The notes beneath the pieces are model-generated. The model was given only the letters and a program-made list of their open reading frames with translations. It was not told the DNA's origin and did not search any database. From positions 1 to 64,000 of the forward strand of contig QANT01004026.1 of assembly GCA_003254885.1 (NCBI GenBank): a stretch of 64,000 nucleotides of DNA, given 5' to 3'. Shown here in pieces: positions 33,501 through 44,297 of the stretch. The stretch comes from Purshia tridentata (lineage: Eukaryota; Streptophyta; Magnoliopsida; Rosales; Rosaceae). Within the stretch, counting starts at the first letter, position 1, and every line of letters starts with the position of its first letter. A program made the translations under genes and the position numbers.

Positions 33501-34074
33501 GTGTGATGTACTTCAACATTTTCATGCCTTTGTTCTTTGGAAGGTTAACTTCAGAGAGTATGATATCTATATCAGGTCCCTCTGCATTTAATGCATCAAT
33601 CACCTGTCTTGGAGACCTCACCGAAGTGACTACAAGTAAAGCAAAGAAATCAAAGTCATCAGGGAACGCACACATCATCTTGGAAAAAAAGTATGCTACA
33701 AAACTTGTGGAATCAGCTATTCAGCTATAACATTTTCCATCCCAAGCTTCACAAACCAAAAATTACCACACAGAAAAAGAAAAAAAAAAAAAACAGCAAT
33801 TAATCATAAAATTCAGCACAGATTCAGTAGTTAAAACTAAAAATAAAAGAATAATATGCACCCATACTTTCATACGGGCCATACCCTGATAAGAGCATTT
33901 CAAAAGAAGCGTGAAAACCTCTTCCGAACTGTACTCGTCGTTATCGCACAACAAAATCCTCACTTTGCTTCTATCTATGAACCCATCACTGCCACCAGGT
34001 CCACCACCACCACTGCCACCAGGTCCACCACCTTCAGAGTCTTTGTTCAAATTGAGCTCCATATTAGACTCCAT
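30522..34074 (-). CDS. TOC1: TOC1 / PRR1, circadian clock pseudo-response regulator
   Basis: Six exons on the minus strand: 33885-34074, 33468-33629, 33223-33356, 32676-32840, 32332-32428, 30522-31468 (1695 nt, 564 residues). A pseudo-receiver domain (about residues 36-160: [60 protein letters not shown]) lacks the phospho-accepting Asp: the [12 protein letters not shown] segment has Glu at that place. This defines pseudo-response regulators. The nuclear C-terminal CCT domain (about 483-526: [20 protein letters not shown]) binds DNA. An Asp/Glu-rich tail follows. TOC1 is an evening-phased repressor of CCA1, LHY and the morning PRRs. The start is the first in-frame ATG; MEL at residue 5 is an alternative. 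A Gly/Pro/Ser-rich stretch before the receiver is longer than in Arabidopsis. A double evening element lies upstream. Confidence 0.95.
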
Positions 34075-34584
34075 AGCAAAACCCGCCAAACTACTCCAAA
34101 ATGTAAAAGCTTCAAACTTTCATCATTTTCCCACAGGCAAATATTAGGAGACCTCCATTAAAAAACCTCCTCCACAAAGCTACAATCAAATTCCAAAATT
34201 GGGGTTAGGGTTTCCAATTCTCACCGACCCCATTCGTAGTCAAAACCAGTCCTTACACTCACACACACACACGCACTGAGCGAGCAACCACCGCGGCGCA
34301 CGTTATCCCTATCCATAAACGGCATGCGAAGCCGCGGTGGGCCGTGAATTGCAGGCAAGTGACGACTGTCAGTTGATCGACGGTTGGGACTGGATAGAAG
34401 AAGGGTCAAGTTTAGAGCTTTAGATCACCGGCCACCAGCAGCGCAAGTTAGCAAAAAGCGAAAACCGGTCAGAGTCGACCTCAAAAGGGCCTACTCCAAA
34501 AAGAAAGAGAGTGAAATTTTGGTCCCCAATCCAACTTGGCTAAATTGCTATCTCAGCTTTTGCCGTCTAATAGTAATAATAGAA

Positions 34585-34603
34585 AGATATTTTCAGATAT
34601 TTT
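34585..34603 (-). promoter_or_regulatory. Two tandem evening elements upstream of TOC1
   Basis: On the minus strand, in the same orientation as TOC1, the 9-base evening element AAAATATCT occurs twice (34595-34603 and 34585-34593) with one base (G) between, so the copies repeat every 10 bases. They lie about 510-530 bases before the TOC1 ATG. In Arabidopsis, CCA1, LHY and RVE factors bind an evening element in the TOC1 promoter and confine expression to evening. The sequence match is exact; function is inferred from this known logic. Confidence 0.8.
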
Positions 34604-35605
34604 GATTATGAGATGTCGAATGTTGGTGGTGGCTAACATGCGCGGTACAGAACTCTGAGCGTAGGTTAGGAAAAAGAGAGACGTGGAAGGTTGGGGGACA
34701 GACTATAAAAAGTGCAAAAGAGAGATTATTTGGTAAAGATAGAGAGATCTCCCTAAATCAAATATAGATTATTGCTTTCAAGGTCTTGAGAACTCTGAAA
34801 ATTACTTAAAAGGACACAATTTTAATTTGTTATCTTCAAAAACAGGATAACTAAATGAGTATTTTTCGTTAAAGGACATTTCCAACTAATTTCCATACTC
34901 ATAATAATAGTCGGTACGTAGCATCTATAATTTATTATATATATCCTTAATAAAAAACACTTACTTTACTTAATCAACCCAAACCATATGATATTCACAC
35001 TTAATTTTAGGGCCTGGGGCAATCTTATAACACCATGACATGGATGCAATGCAAGAGGAGGTTGCTTCTATTGATCAAATCCGATTAGCAAGGAATAAAT
35101 TGGTTGATTAGTGAAGTTAAGGAGGGCTAAATAAACTCTTTGCTAGAGAAGCTACTAGTCACCTCTTATTTCTAACACAGAAGTTCCCAAATTATGCATT
35201 TAACTTTATAGATTTTTTGTTACGTTGCATGAAGACAATTAAGTCAAATCCCATACAATCATTTTTAAATTGTTGTATCTTATCATCAATAGTGGTTATG
35301 TCTGCGTGTGGAGGAAGAGAGAGAATTATGAAGAAAATATTGCTTCTCCCCTTATACTGATAATATGAGCTATTCAAATCATATATTTAAAGGATGCATA
35401 TATAAATTTTGTTGAAATATACCCAAAAGGGACTTTAGTTTATAATGATATATAGATTTAACATTGAACATATTTTGCAGTTACATATCACAACTATCAT
35501 TATCCCCTAATTTCAAACTTGGATTATGAACATGAAAAGTCAATCTACATAATACAATATAGCATCTGGCCCTATTAAGTAAGCCAGAGAAACAATATTC
35601 ATCCA
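34604..35605. other. TOC1 distal promoter and NEN 3' region
   Basis: About 1 kb of AT-rich DNA between TOC1 and the NEN gene, both on the minus strand. I see no exon or repeat. The part near 35606 is probably the NEN 3' UTR. Confidence 0.45.
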
Positions 35606-38259
35606 TCAATTGGAATGAATAATCAATTTCTTTGCCACCAACCTAATGCCTGCACTCTGCTGATAGTCATATGGATCCAATGAGAAGAATGCATCCACAA
35701 ACATCCCCTGTTTGAACAAGGTACTTAGTTCTGAAGCATCAAATTTAGTGAAGACAAGCCTCTGCTCGTCACCAGAAGGCTCTTTTTGATATATCTCTGT
35801 AGCATATATTGCAATATCTCCATATACTGCTGTTTGTATACTGTAGTAACAAATTAAATAAAAAATAAATTCTAATCAGATGATTCTTCAATAAACGGAT
35901 GAGACTATATATATATACCATGACCATCAATGGTATATTTGCTTTTCAGAAATTTTTTTTGAAATATTGCTTATCCGTGACTACTAAAAAGGTCACAACC
36001 TGCAAGGTTACAAAACTTTGACCCAGTTCCATTTTCAGTAATCAAACAAATCATAGAAAAGATTTGGGAAAAACTTGAACTTTCATGGTAGCCAATAAAC
36101 TGCAGTAATGATGTTTTTTCTAATCAGAGAGATAGAGAAAACAAAATGATAAGACTAAAACTTACTGCAATCTCACTGTAGGGTAGTTGTAGAAGCCCTC
36201 TTTTCGGATCACAACAGGCCTCCATTCAGAGTTGCTTCCAGAATCCAAAGACAGCTTCTGTGCAATGCCATCGCATGCATCAAGAACTTTGCATAAACTT
36301 GATGATGCGTTAGCAACAATATTCAACCGTGGCCGACCAGCATGATCAACAAACTTTGTACTGATTCCAAACCGCAATTTCATATGCCTACAGCAAAGCT
36401 GCAAAGTGACATCTTTGTGCGATAACTTTATTCTCTGACTCCCACGATACAATGGAACAAGGGAAGCAGTTATAGAAGGAATAAAAACTTCATCAGGCTG
36501 TAAGAATCCCATAGTGCCATTGCAACTCTCAGATGCAGAAGCTGTGGAAGAACTCTCCGTAGACTCTTGCACAGGCATGTCTACCATGTTGATGTCTGGC
36601 TGATCCAACTCTTTTATCACTTCCTTGCTAAGTGGGCCCATATCAAAAGGATCTGGTCGAGCGGTGCTAGATTCAACGAGTGTAGAGACTTCTGCTGTGT
36701 TGTGAGTTGTAAGAGAGACTATTGGATGATTCTCCCCCATTCTTTGATTAAAAGAAGATAGTATCTGAGCATTATCATGCTTTATTGGTGAGGGAGTATT
36801 CATATTTATGCGTGTCCCCTGAGGAGATGATTTTCCATCACTACGTCTTCTTGTGATGGCCTTTGGAGAAACCCAACTGTTCTCTGTGAATATGTCTGGG
36901 AGGCTGGACTCCTGTGAGTACATCAGACTACAGTTAATTTTTACTATTTATAAATTTTGTTAGCTTGACCACTGTTTCAATAGCTCAAACTGTGAGGATG
37001 TGAGCCAACTATTATTTTTTTATTCTCTTCCAAAATTATAATATTACCAAGAGTAAAACGGTTGCACAGTATTTGAGAACTTCAAGATTCATTCGAACAT
37101 CATCCAAACTCCTGACGAATCATCACATAAAAAATTAGCTAAAGAAAAACCGATTTGAAGACCAGAACAAGTACCTTAACTCCAAGTAAGTTTGGAGAAA
37201 TACCTATGTGTCTGCTGTCCAAGCCCAAAGTAAGTTGCAAGAGTGGCCATCTGCAGAAAATTGTATGTATCAACGTTCACAAGTAAAATAAGTCAACATG
37301 TAGAATACTGCACAACTGTTTTAGCCTCAAAATTCCACACAACTTGAAGAATTTGAACAACTCATTGGAATCAAAAGTAACGGATAACATTAATAAAAAA
37401 TATATATGATATATATGAGAGATGGAGAGATAATAATATACCTTCATGTTACCAGCTCTCCTTCCAAAACGCTGAGTCAACAATGCCAAGGAATCAATTG
37501 TACCCATGGGTTCTGGTGCAGGGCGACGAATGTGTGCAAAGGCCTCCCTAATCCGAGCACAATCAAACCTCAGTATGTTGTGACCTGCCCATATACGTCC
37601 TATACACAACCATAAAATAAATTTCAATAAAAAAAAATCAAGATTAAAGAAAGTCCCAAAAAAAAACCTTCAATGCCATTTTTGGAATCTGAATCTCAAA
37701 TTTTCCATAAACCCAAAATGAAAATTTAAAGCAACCTTTTTTAAAATATAAATAAAAATTAGCTTGGTTTAATTCAGCTGTGAGTTCAGAAAGTATCAAT
37801 ATTTTGTTTCCATTATTATGATTCCCTTTTTCATTTCCTCAGCAAAAAATTCACCATAAAAGCAAAACCTTGCTCGCAATTCAAACCAAAAAAAAAAATC
37901 AAAAATTTAGATTCTTCTTTTTCCTCCATTTCTCAGAAACCAAACACGGAGTTAGAAAAGAAAAGTAAAGGGAACAAACCCTGGAGAATGTCGTAGACCC
38001 TGTCGGCGACCTCTTCGAAAGTCGGGGCGGAAATGACGCCGTCTCGGGTAATGCCGTTGCAGCGTACGGACAAGGAGGAGATAGAGTTGAGGTCGGCGGG
38101 TCGGACCAACGTGGAGTAGCTCTCGAGCTCGACCAGCTTCCTAGGGCAGACCAGAATGGATCCGAACTCCAATATGGCGTGCCTCTGGCCGGGTCGGGTC
38201 GGCACCGTCGTCTCCACGTCGAAGAACGCTATTTCGAACCGGTCCTGGCTCCGACTCAT
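35606..38259 (-). CDS. NEN-type DEDDh exonuclease (NAC45/86-dependent exonuclease-domain protein)
   Basis: Six exons: 37980-38259, 37442-37599, 37204-37250, 37048-37111, 36166-36911, 35606-35840 (1530 nt, 509 residues; Arabidopsis NEN1 is about 506). The N-terminal exonuclease domain shows all catalytic residues of the DEDDh class: D14 and E16 in AFFDVETT, the Exo II Asp in GHNILRFDCARI (D106), and H161/D166 in THRSLDDVRMNL. A Ser-rich linker and a conserved C-terminal domain follow (AVYGDIAIYATEIYQ, VFTKFDASELSTLFKQGMFV). NEN proteins help break down the nucleus during sieve-element enucleation downstream of NAC45/86; this comes from Arabidopsis. From memory NEN2 (At5g61390) lies next to TOC1 there and NEN3 (At1g74390) next to XXT5. 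The frame runs on past the exon-5 donor, but splicing to exon 6 restores the family C-terminus. Confidence 0.9.
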
Positions 38260-38573
38260 TTTCTGTCGTCAGCGACACGAATAACGGAACAAGATAGAAA
38301 TGATACTGAGGAACTGTTGAAGGGTTTTTATGATGCTCAAGTCTTGAAATTTTAACCCGCCAAGCCAAATGCGCTTTTATATAAAGGAAATGCACAAGGC
38401 TTGCTTCGTCGGTGTGGTTTGCTTTTAGTAAAGTTGTTGGGCTCATCACAGACCCATTTTGGGCCCAAAAAGGCTTTGGTTTTGTCTGACCTGTTGTTGA
38501 ATAAAAGCATTTTTGTTTCTTTTTGTCATAATAGCCATTTTCCGTTCAGAAGATGTTATGTGCCGTGCCCTTC
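38260..38573. other. NEN promoter region
   Basis: About 310 bases upstream of the NEN start, leading to the candidate MITE. No clear TATA box or known element stands out. Confidence 0.4.
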
Positions 38574-38759
38574 GTGTGTGGGTAAAATAGACAATTCATG
38601 TCTAAAGCATTATATGAGTCTAGTGGGCATGTCCCAATTTCCAAAGTTTGTTTCTTTTCGTGCCTAGATTTCAAGAAAGGGACAAATCTTGGTAATGTCA
38701 AAACACATTTGATCTATTCAAAGCTTTGGACATAAATTGTCTATTTTACCCTCACACAC
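38574..38759. mobile_element. Candidate short MITE, 186 bp, with ~33-base inverted termini
   Basis: The left end GTGTGTGGGTAAAATAGACA continues ATTCATGTCTAAAGC. The right end is its reverse complement with two substitutions and a one-base insertion (GCTTTGGACATAAATTGTCT, then ATTTTACCCTCACACAC). The interior of about 115 bases has no open frame and no extra symmetry. No target-site duplication could be read with confidence, so the superfamily is undetermined; a self-annealing fold-back repeat is the alternative. Confidence 0.6.
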
Positions 38760-39791
38760 TCTTTCACAAAAATTTAGGTGAAATCTAAGAAATTAACTCA
38801 CATTAACCTATTTATCTTAACAAATTTTTTATTAAGGGACAAAGTAGCTGCTAACCCTTATTACTTTTTAAGATTTAAGAAATGAGAACTCACATAAAAG
38901 CAAAATGGGAATGTGCATTTAGGTATCTTATTCCTTGCCTTGGTGTAAAACCAAATCTTCAAACAACCGTAATGGCAAGCATACTATATGGTCATGATGG
39001 CCTCATGAGCAATATAGGTAGCTAGTTCGATTGACATGAGGACCTTGTCCTAACTCCCACGTCTACTTTGTGAACTAGTCCAACAAAATTTACACGCCTC
39101 TATGCAGTATGTATACAGATTCAATATGAATCAGAGATTCAGAACATTAATCAGAATCGTGCAGGAACTTTCCTTCTTGAAAAAGCATCCTATAGTTGTT
39201 TCAATAATTTCCTTGGTTTGCATTTTTTAAGAAAGGGCAAATGTAAAATGTTAATAATGTGGATCATGATGTTGATTATGGTAATCAAAGATTCAATCAA
39301 AGACTTAAAAAAGAGATGCAGTAGCTAGGAAGAGCATCTGTATAAGAGATGCATGTTCAATTTGTGTAACATGTAATGCAAGCCCACTAATTATAAAGAA
39401 TGTATTTAATTTACATAGGCCATTTAAGTTTACAGGCTACAAATGATTTATACAAAGCTGAGGATGTGATTCTGTTTGACCCATCCGAATGGTTCTAGTC
39501 TTCTACTGTCAGTCGGTATAGGATTCTGAAAGAACCCATGACTATCTATTAAAGAGTGTATAAAAGAAGGGCCATCACCAGAAAAAAGATATCCCACTAG
39601 TAATGATGAAAAGGCCAAAGGGATGGAAGTCTCAAATACCAATATCGGACAAGATCTTGAGAGTAACTACTAACCAGGCAAATTGCAGGAAAGTTAACCA
39701 GAAAGACTTCCCAACTGAAAATGGGATAAGCAATCTGAGAGGCATACCATTCAAAAATAGAAGACTAAGTCTTTTTTACTCGTTTAATATC
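38760..39791. other. Intergenic DNA
   Basis: About 1 kb without a gene between the MITE and the next PPR gene (-). The last 350 bases are probably that gene's 3' UTR. The open frames at 39448-39642 - and 39603-39821 + show no domain. Confidence 0.45.
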
Positions 39792-41447
39792 CTATTCTTC
39801 AATATACGAAAGCACCTTTGATATGTCTGGTTCGGAGCCCTCCTGCTGAGCTCGCCTGGTGATCTCTCCAAGCATCTCATAGATTAAAGAAGCATGCTTA
39901 TGGGTCCTATCACCTGCCAAAAAACCATGAACAACTCTATTGATTTGAACCCAACTTCGGCCTGGGGGCTTTCTCACGCCCATATTAATCATTTTCTGTC
40001 TCACAGAAGCAACATCTAGCCATCTTTTATCAGAAGCATACACATTGGATAAGAGCACAAGATAGCCTGCAGCTTGGTGAGGGTCAAGTGCAATTGTTAA
40101 TTTTTGAGCCACATGTGATGCCAGCTCAGAATTCTTGTAAAGCCTGCAACCGCCAAGGAGTGCACCCCACACAGCGTCATTTGGCTTGATGGGCATAGTC
40201 TCCACTAGCATATGCGCTTCATCTAGAAAACCAGCACGGCTCAACAGATCAACCATGCACCCATAGTGCTCAATCCTTGGGGTGAGCCCCCAAGTTTGTG
40301 TCATGAAGTTGAAGATTTGGCGGCCCTCATCAACTAATCCAGCATAGCTACAAGCACACAAAACCCCAGTGAAAGTTATTTCATCAGGTCTTACATCATC
40401 AACTCCTGAGCTTAGCATCAATCGAAAGATATGAAGAGCTTCCTCCACGCGACCCTGTTTTGCAAACCCAATGATGATGCTGGTCCACGAGACAGTGCTT
40501 CTTTTTGGCATCTGTTTGAATACCTTATAGGCTTCATCAACTAAACCACAGCTACTATACATGTGTATGAGTGCATTGTACAAAGTCACCAACCGTTGCT
40601 GGGATTTGACACACAATTTCTCTTCAATATACCAGTGAATCCACCTTCCCAGTTTCAAGTCCCCTATTTCAGCACACGCTGATAGCACTGCCACTAGTGC
40701 TACCTGGTCCAATTCTACATTGGCCCTCCTCATCTGACCAAACAAAGATAGAGCTTGCTTACACCTCCCATTTTGAGTGCATCCCGCAATCATGGTGGTC
40801 CAGGAGACAATATTCCTCTCCGGCATCTCGTCAAAAACTCGCCACGCCCCATCAAGATTCCGACTCCTTATATAACCCGCAAGCAGCGAATTCCAACTCA
40901 CAACATTCCTCTCACCCATATCATCAAACACGCGACGTGCATACTCAACCCCTCCACCCGTTGCATACAAATTAACCAAATTCGTCTGAACAAACACATT
41001 AGAGCCAAACCCATTAGCCAAAACTCTCCCATGGACCTGTTCCCCTTCTCTCACCAACCCTGACCTGGCACAAGCACTGAGAAGATATGAATACGTAAAC
41101 CCATCAGGCCAAGCTTCCGCAGCCACCATCCGATTATATAATTCAACTGATTTTAGCGGAGTTTCACTTTGAGCATGGCCTCTAATTATCTGGTTCCACA
41201 CAGTAGTACTTGGATTTTCGATATTTTCAAAAACTTGGAGGGCCTGACTGAGATACCCAGAAGCTACATAGAATGATAACAGCTTAAAAAGAATGTAGCT
41301 TTTTTGGGTGAATCCATGAATGAGTATTTGGGTATGAATTTGTTTAAGTTTTTTTATACTGTTGCAGCTCTGTGATAGAGAGAAGAGGTGCTGTTGTATG
41401 GCTCTAGAGGTTGAAGGGTTGGCGAGAATGGCTTCCTTAACTGACAT
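39792..41447 (-). CDS. PLS-class PPR protein with E domains, no DYW
   Basis: Single-exon gene of 551 residues. Repeats of alternating length (P, L and S types) run from about residue 30 to 430: TVWNQIIRGHAQSETPLKSV, NVVSWNSLLAGYIRSRNLDG, NIVSWTTMIAGCTQNGRCKQ, STVSWTSIIIGFAKQGRVEE. E and E+ motifs follow (DAVWGALLGGCRLYKNSELA, YLVLLSNVYASDKRWLDVAS, PPGRSWVQINRVVHGFLAGD), and the protein stops at about KVLSYIEE. The DYW deaminase is missing. Such proteins usually specify C-to-U editing sites in plastid or mitochondrial RNA and recruit a DYW partner. The N-terminus is not a strong targeting signal by eye. It is transcribed away from the next PPR gene, with starts only 111 bases apart. Confidence 0.88.
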   Translation of the reverse strand: MSVKEAILANPSTSRAIQQHLFSLSQSCNSIKKLKQIHTQILIHGFTQKSYILFKLLSFYVASGYLSQALQVFENIENPSTTVWNQIIRGHAQSETPLKSVELYNRMVAAEAWPDGFTYSYLLSACARSGLVREGEQVHGRVLANGFGSNVFVQTNLVNLYATGGGVEYARRVFDDMGERNVVSWNSLLAGYIRSRNLDGAWRVFDEMPERNIVSWTTMIAGCTQNGRCKQALSLFGQMRRANVELDQVALVAVLSACAEIGDLKLGRWIHWYIEEKLCVKSQQRLVTLYNALIHMYSSCGLVDEAYKVFKQMPKRSTVSWTSIIIGFAKQGRVEEALHIFRLMLSSGVDDVRPDEITFTGVLCACSYAGLVDEGRQIFNFMTQTWGLTPRIEHYGCMVDLLSRAGFLDEAHMLVETMPIKPNDAVWGALLGGCRLYKNSELASHVAQKLTIALDPHQAAGYLVLLSNVYASDKRWLDVASVRQKMINMGVRKPPGRSWVQINRVVHGFLAGDRTHKHASLIYEMLGEITRRAQQEGSEPDISKVLSYIEE

Positions 41448-41558
41448 TTAAAAGCTGTGTCTTCTGTGTTAACCAAAAGAAAAAGAAAAGGCTTCGTCTT
41501 TATCAAGCAAGATAAAGGTGAAAGCGATGTCGTTTTGAGCAAGGCTCTCATCTGAGCA
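41448..41558. promoter_or_regulatory. Bidirectional promoter between two PPR genes
   Basis: Only 111 bases separate the start codons of the two divergent PPR genes, so both 5' leaders and promoters must share or overlap this DNA and the opposite gene. No TATA box is apparent on either strand, as is common for housekeeping organellar genes. Confidence 0.55.
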
Positions 41559-43532
41559 ATGTTGAAGCTCTTCCGTCCAAAACACACACTGTTCTTCACC
41601 GGCTACACTTCCACTTCCACAATGTTAAGAGCACTCTCTTTATCATCAACTCCCTCTTCTTCTTGTTCTTCTTCGTCGTCTTCTTCGGTATCCAATTTCA
41701 CGAGCTCCATTCTCAACTGCAAAACCCCTACTGAAGCACTAGAATTCTTCAATTTCGCATCAAAAAAAATCGGCCCAAGAAAGAATCTTGAGCTTTATTC
41801 AGCGATTACCCATGTCTTAGTCTGTGCCAAACTGTATATTAAGGCCAGGTGCTTGATAAGAGAACTCATCCACGACCTCAAAAATTTTGGCAAGCCCCAC
41901 AGTGCTTGTCACTTAGCTTTCAATGCACTTAACCGTTTAGAAAGCTCAAAATTCACTCCAAATGTGTTCGGCGTGTTAATCATTGCTTTATCTGAGATGG
42001 GTCTTGTTGAAGAAGCCTTGTGGGTGTACCACAAGATTGGGGTGTTGCCTGCAACGCAGGCTTGTAATGCGCTCTTAGATGGGTTGGTCAAGACGGGTCG
42101 GCTCGATTTGATGTGGGAACTTTACCGTGAAATGAGTTCTCGTGGATTGTCACCTAGTGTTGTTACATATGGTGTGTTAATTGATGGATGTTGTAGAAAA
42201 GGCGATATCTTGAAGGCGCGCAAGTTGTTTGATGAAATAGGTGAGAGAGGGATTGACCGGACGGTTGTGATCCATACATCTCTTATTCGTGGCCTGTGCA
42301 ATGAGGGTAGGATGGTGGAAGCAGAAAGTGTCTTCAGAACGATGCGGGAATCCGGTGTGCTCCCAAATTTGTGGACTTACAATTCTTTGATTGATGGGTA
42401 TTGCAAATTGCCTAATGTTAAACAAGCCTTTGTCTTGTATTGGGATATGCTAGGTGATGGCTTGCAGCCAAATGTTGTGACATTTGGTATTCTAATCGAT
42501 GCACTTTGCAAAACAGGGGAACTGATGGCTGCGAGGAGCATTTTTGTGTGTATGGTTAAGTTTGGTATTGTTCCTAATATATTTGTGTATAATGCTTTGA
42601 TTGATGGCCACTGCAAGGCAGAAAATCTTTCTGAAGCAATGGATTTGAAATCAGAGATGAAAAAGTATGGTATTTTTCCAGATGTCTTCACTTACAGCAT
42701 ATTTATTAAGGGTCTGTGTACTGTGGGTAGAGTGGAAGAAGCATATCAGTTGTTGCAAGGGATGAAGAAGGAGGGAGTCATTGCAAATATTGTGACCTAT
42801 AATTCACTAATTAATGGGTTTTGTAAAGAACACAATGTGGAGAAGGCTTTGGAGGTGTGTGCTCAAATGACCCAAATTGGTATAGAACCCAATGTCATCA
42901 CCTTCTCTATTTTGATTGATGCTCATTGCAAGATGGGGAATATGGAAGCTGCTATGGGTTTGTACTCGGAAATGGTAATTAAAAGCCTTCTGCCTGATAT
43001 AGCTGCTTACACTGCTTTGATTGATGGGCATTTTAAAAAAGGTAACGTGAAAGAGGCTCATCGACTGCATAAGGAGATGCTGGAGGCAGGCCTCACCCCA
43101 AATTTTTTGACAGTTACTTGCTTGATTGACGGCCTTTGTAAAAATGGAAGGACTTCTGCTGCAATCCAACTCCTCCTGGAGAAAACTAAGGGTGGCCCCA
43201 CTATATATGAAACTGAAGAAATGGCTGACTGCTTTTGTTCCCCAAATCACATAACTTATACAGCTTTAATCCATCGGTTGTGTGAAGACGGCCAGATTTT
43301 CAAGGCAACTAAGTTTTTTTCGGATATGAGATGCTATGGTTTGAGACCAGATGCATTCACTTACATTGTCATGTTAAATGGGCACTTCCGAGCCAAGCAT
43401 ATGTTTGACGTGATGATGCTGCATGCAGATATGATAAAGATGGGTATCGTTCCCAGTTTAGTGATATGTCCAATCTTAGCTAGGGGTTATCAAGACAATG
43501 GTGACCTAAAATCAGCTCCCCACGTGTTCTGA
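41559..43532 (+). CDS. P-class PPR protein (At5g61400-like)
   Basis: Single-exon gene of 657 residues. After a Ser/Thr-rich N-terminus (MLKLFRPKHTLFFTGYTSTS, followed by a Ser run) that could target an organelle, about 13-14 canonical 35-residue P repeats follow with very regular signatures: SVVTYGVLIDGCCRKGDILK, NLWTYNSLIDGYCKLPNVKQ, NVVTFGILIDALCKTGELMA, NIVTYNSLINGFCKEHNVEK, NVITFSILIDAHCKMGNMEA. No E or DYW domain. This tandem style is typical of P-class proteins that bind organellar RNA and resembles the restorer-of-fertility-like branch, though single-copy context next to TOC1/NEN points to At5g61400 (about 654 residues, from memory). A second ATG at residue 22 is possible. The RNA target is unknown. 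Confidence 0.9.
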   Translation: MLKLFRPKHTLFFTGYTSTSTMLRALSLSSTPSSSCSSSSSSSVSNFTSSILNCKTPTEALEFFNFASKKIGPRKNLELYSAITHVLVCAKLYIKARCLIRELIHDLKNFGKPHSACHLAFNALNRLESSKFTPNVFGVLIIALSEMGLVEEALWVYHKIGVLPATQACNALLDGLVKTGRLDLMWELYREMSSRGLSPSVVTYGVLIDGCCRKGDILKARKLFDEIGERGIDRTVVIHTSLIRGLCNEGRMVEAESVFRTMRESGVLPNLWTYNSLIDGYCKLPNVKQAFVLYWDMLGDGLQPNVVTFGILIDALCKTGELMAARSIFVCMVKFGIVPNIFVYNALIDGHCKAENLSEAMDLKSEMKKYGIFPDVFTYSIFIKGLCTVGRVEEAYQLLQGMKKEGVIANIVTYNSLINGFCKEHNVEKALEVCAQMTQIGIEPNVITFSILIDAHCKMGNMEAAMGLYSEMVIKSLLPDIAAYTALIDGHFKKGNVKEAHRLHKEMLEAGLTPNFLTVTCLIDGLCKNGRTSAAIQLLLEKTKGGPTIYETEEMADCFCSPNHITYTALIHRLCEDGQIFKATKFFSDMRCYGLRPDAFTYIVMLNGHFRAKHMFDVMMLHADMIKMGIVPSLVICPILARGYQDNGDLKSAPHVF

Positions 43533-44297
43533 GAATCAAATGGAACTAGGTTGCGTCTTGGCTGATTCAAATTGAGTAACGGGACCTTTTCCTGGTACTA
43601 AAGGCTACAGTTTGGGATGGAATAAAGAGAATACATCAGGTTGCGGTTTAGCAGTATCCTTGACAGAAACGACCTCTGGTTTCCTGAGAGTACATGAAGC
43701 AGTTTAGTCACTGTGTTCTTGGCTCAAAAATTGGACAAGTCGGATTAACATCACATCTTCTCAGGGGAGAGGATGACTTTTTTTGTTGAATGTTCCAATG
43801 CTCATTATTGTGAGCAGGTTTCAAGCCTGCAAGGACACTCGGATGCTCAAGTCGAAATAGAAATTTCAAGTTTTTAGCATCTTGTACCACCATAGGTTTG
43901 AGGTTGGGGAGCCGCAGTTTTTATTGGTTTGGTTCAAGAGTTTTCTGTAGATTACTTAAACCAGCTAATTTGGTTTGGCTGTGTCCTGATGTCATATCAG
44001 TACTTAAGTGGGTTAATACTGATTCAAACCTTTAAGAAAAAAATAGATTATTTCCATATTTGCGTTTCAATTTGTTAAAGTTGTCACAGAGCACAAAAAT
44101 AGATTATGTAATGTCACTGATGATGTTATTTAAGATTCAAAATCCTCAAGATGAAGAATGACATGTACTTCTCACATTATAGAACAATCCTGTAACTCCC
44201 TGAATGATGATTTAGTGTTGGCCAAGTTATTCAGTTTCCTTATTTAGTCTATTTGAAACCCAAACTTTCCACCAGCAATGTTTTGCGTACTTTGATA
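43533..44297. other. Intergenic DNA between two PPR genes
   Basis: About 765 bases; the 3' UTR of the upstream gene and promoter of the next. No repeat or exon seen. Confidence 0.45.
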
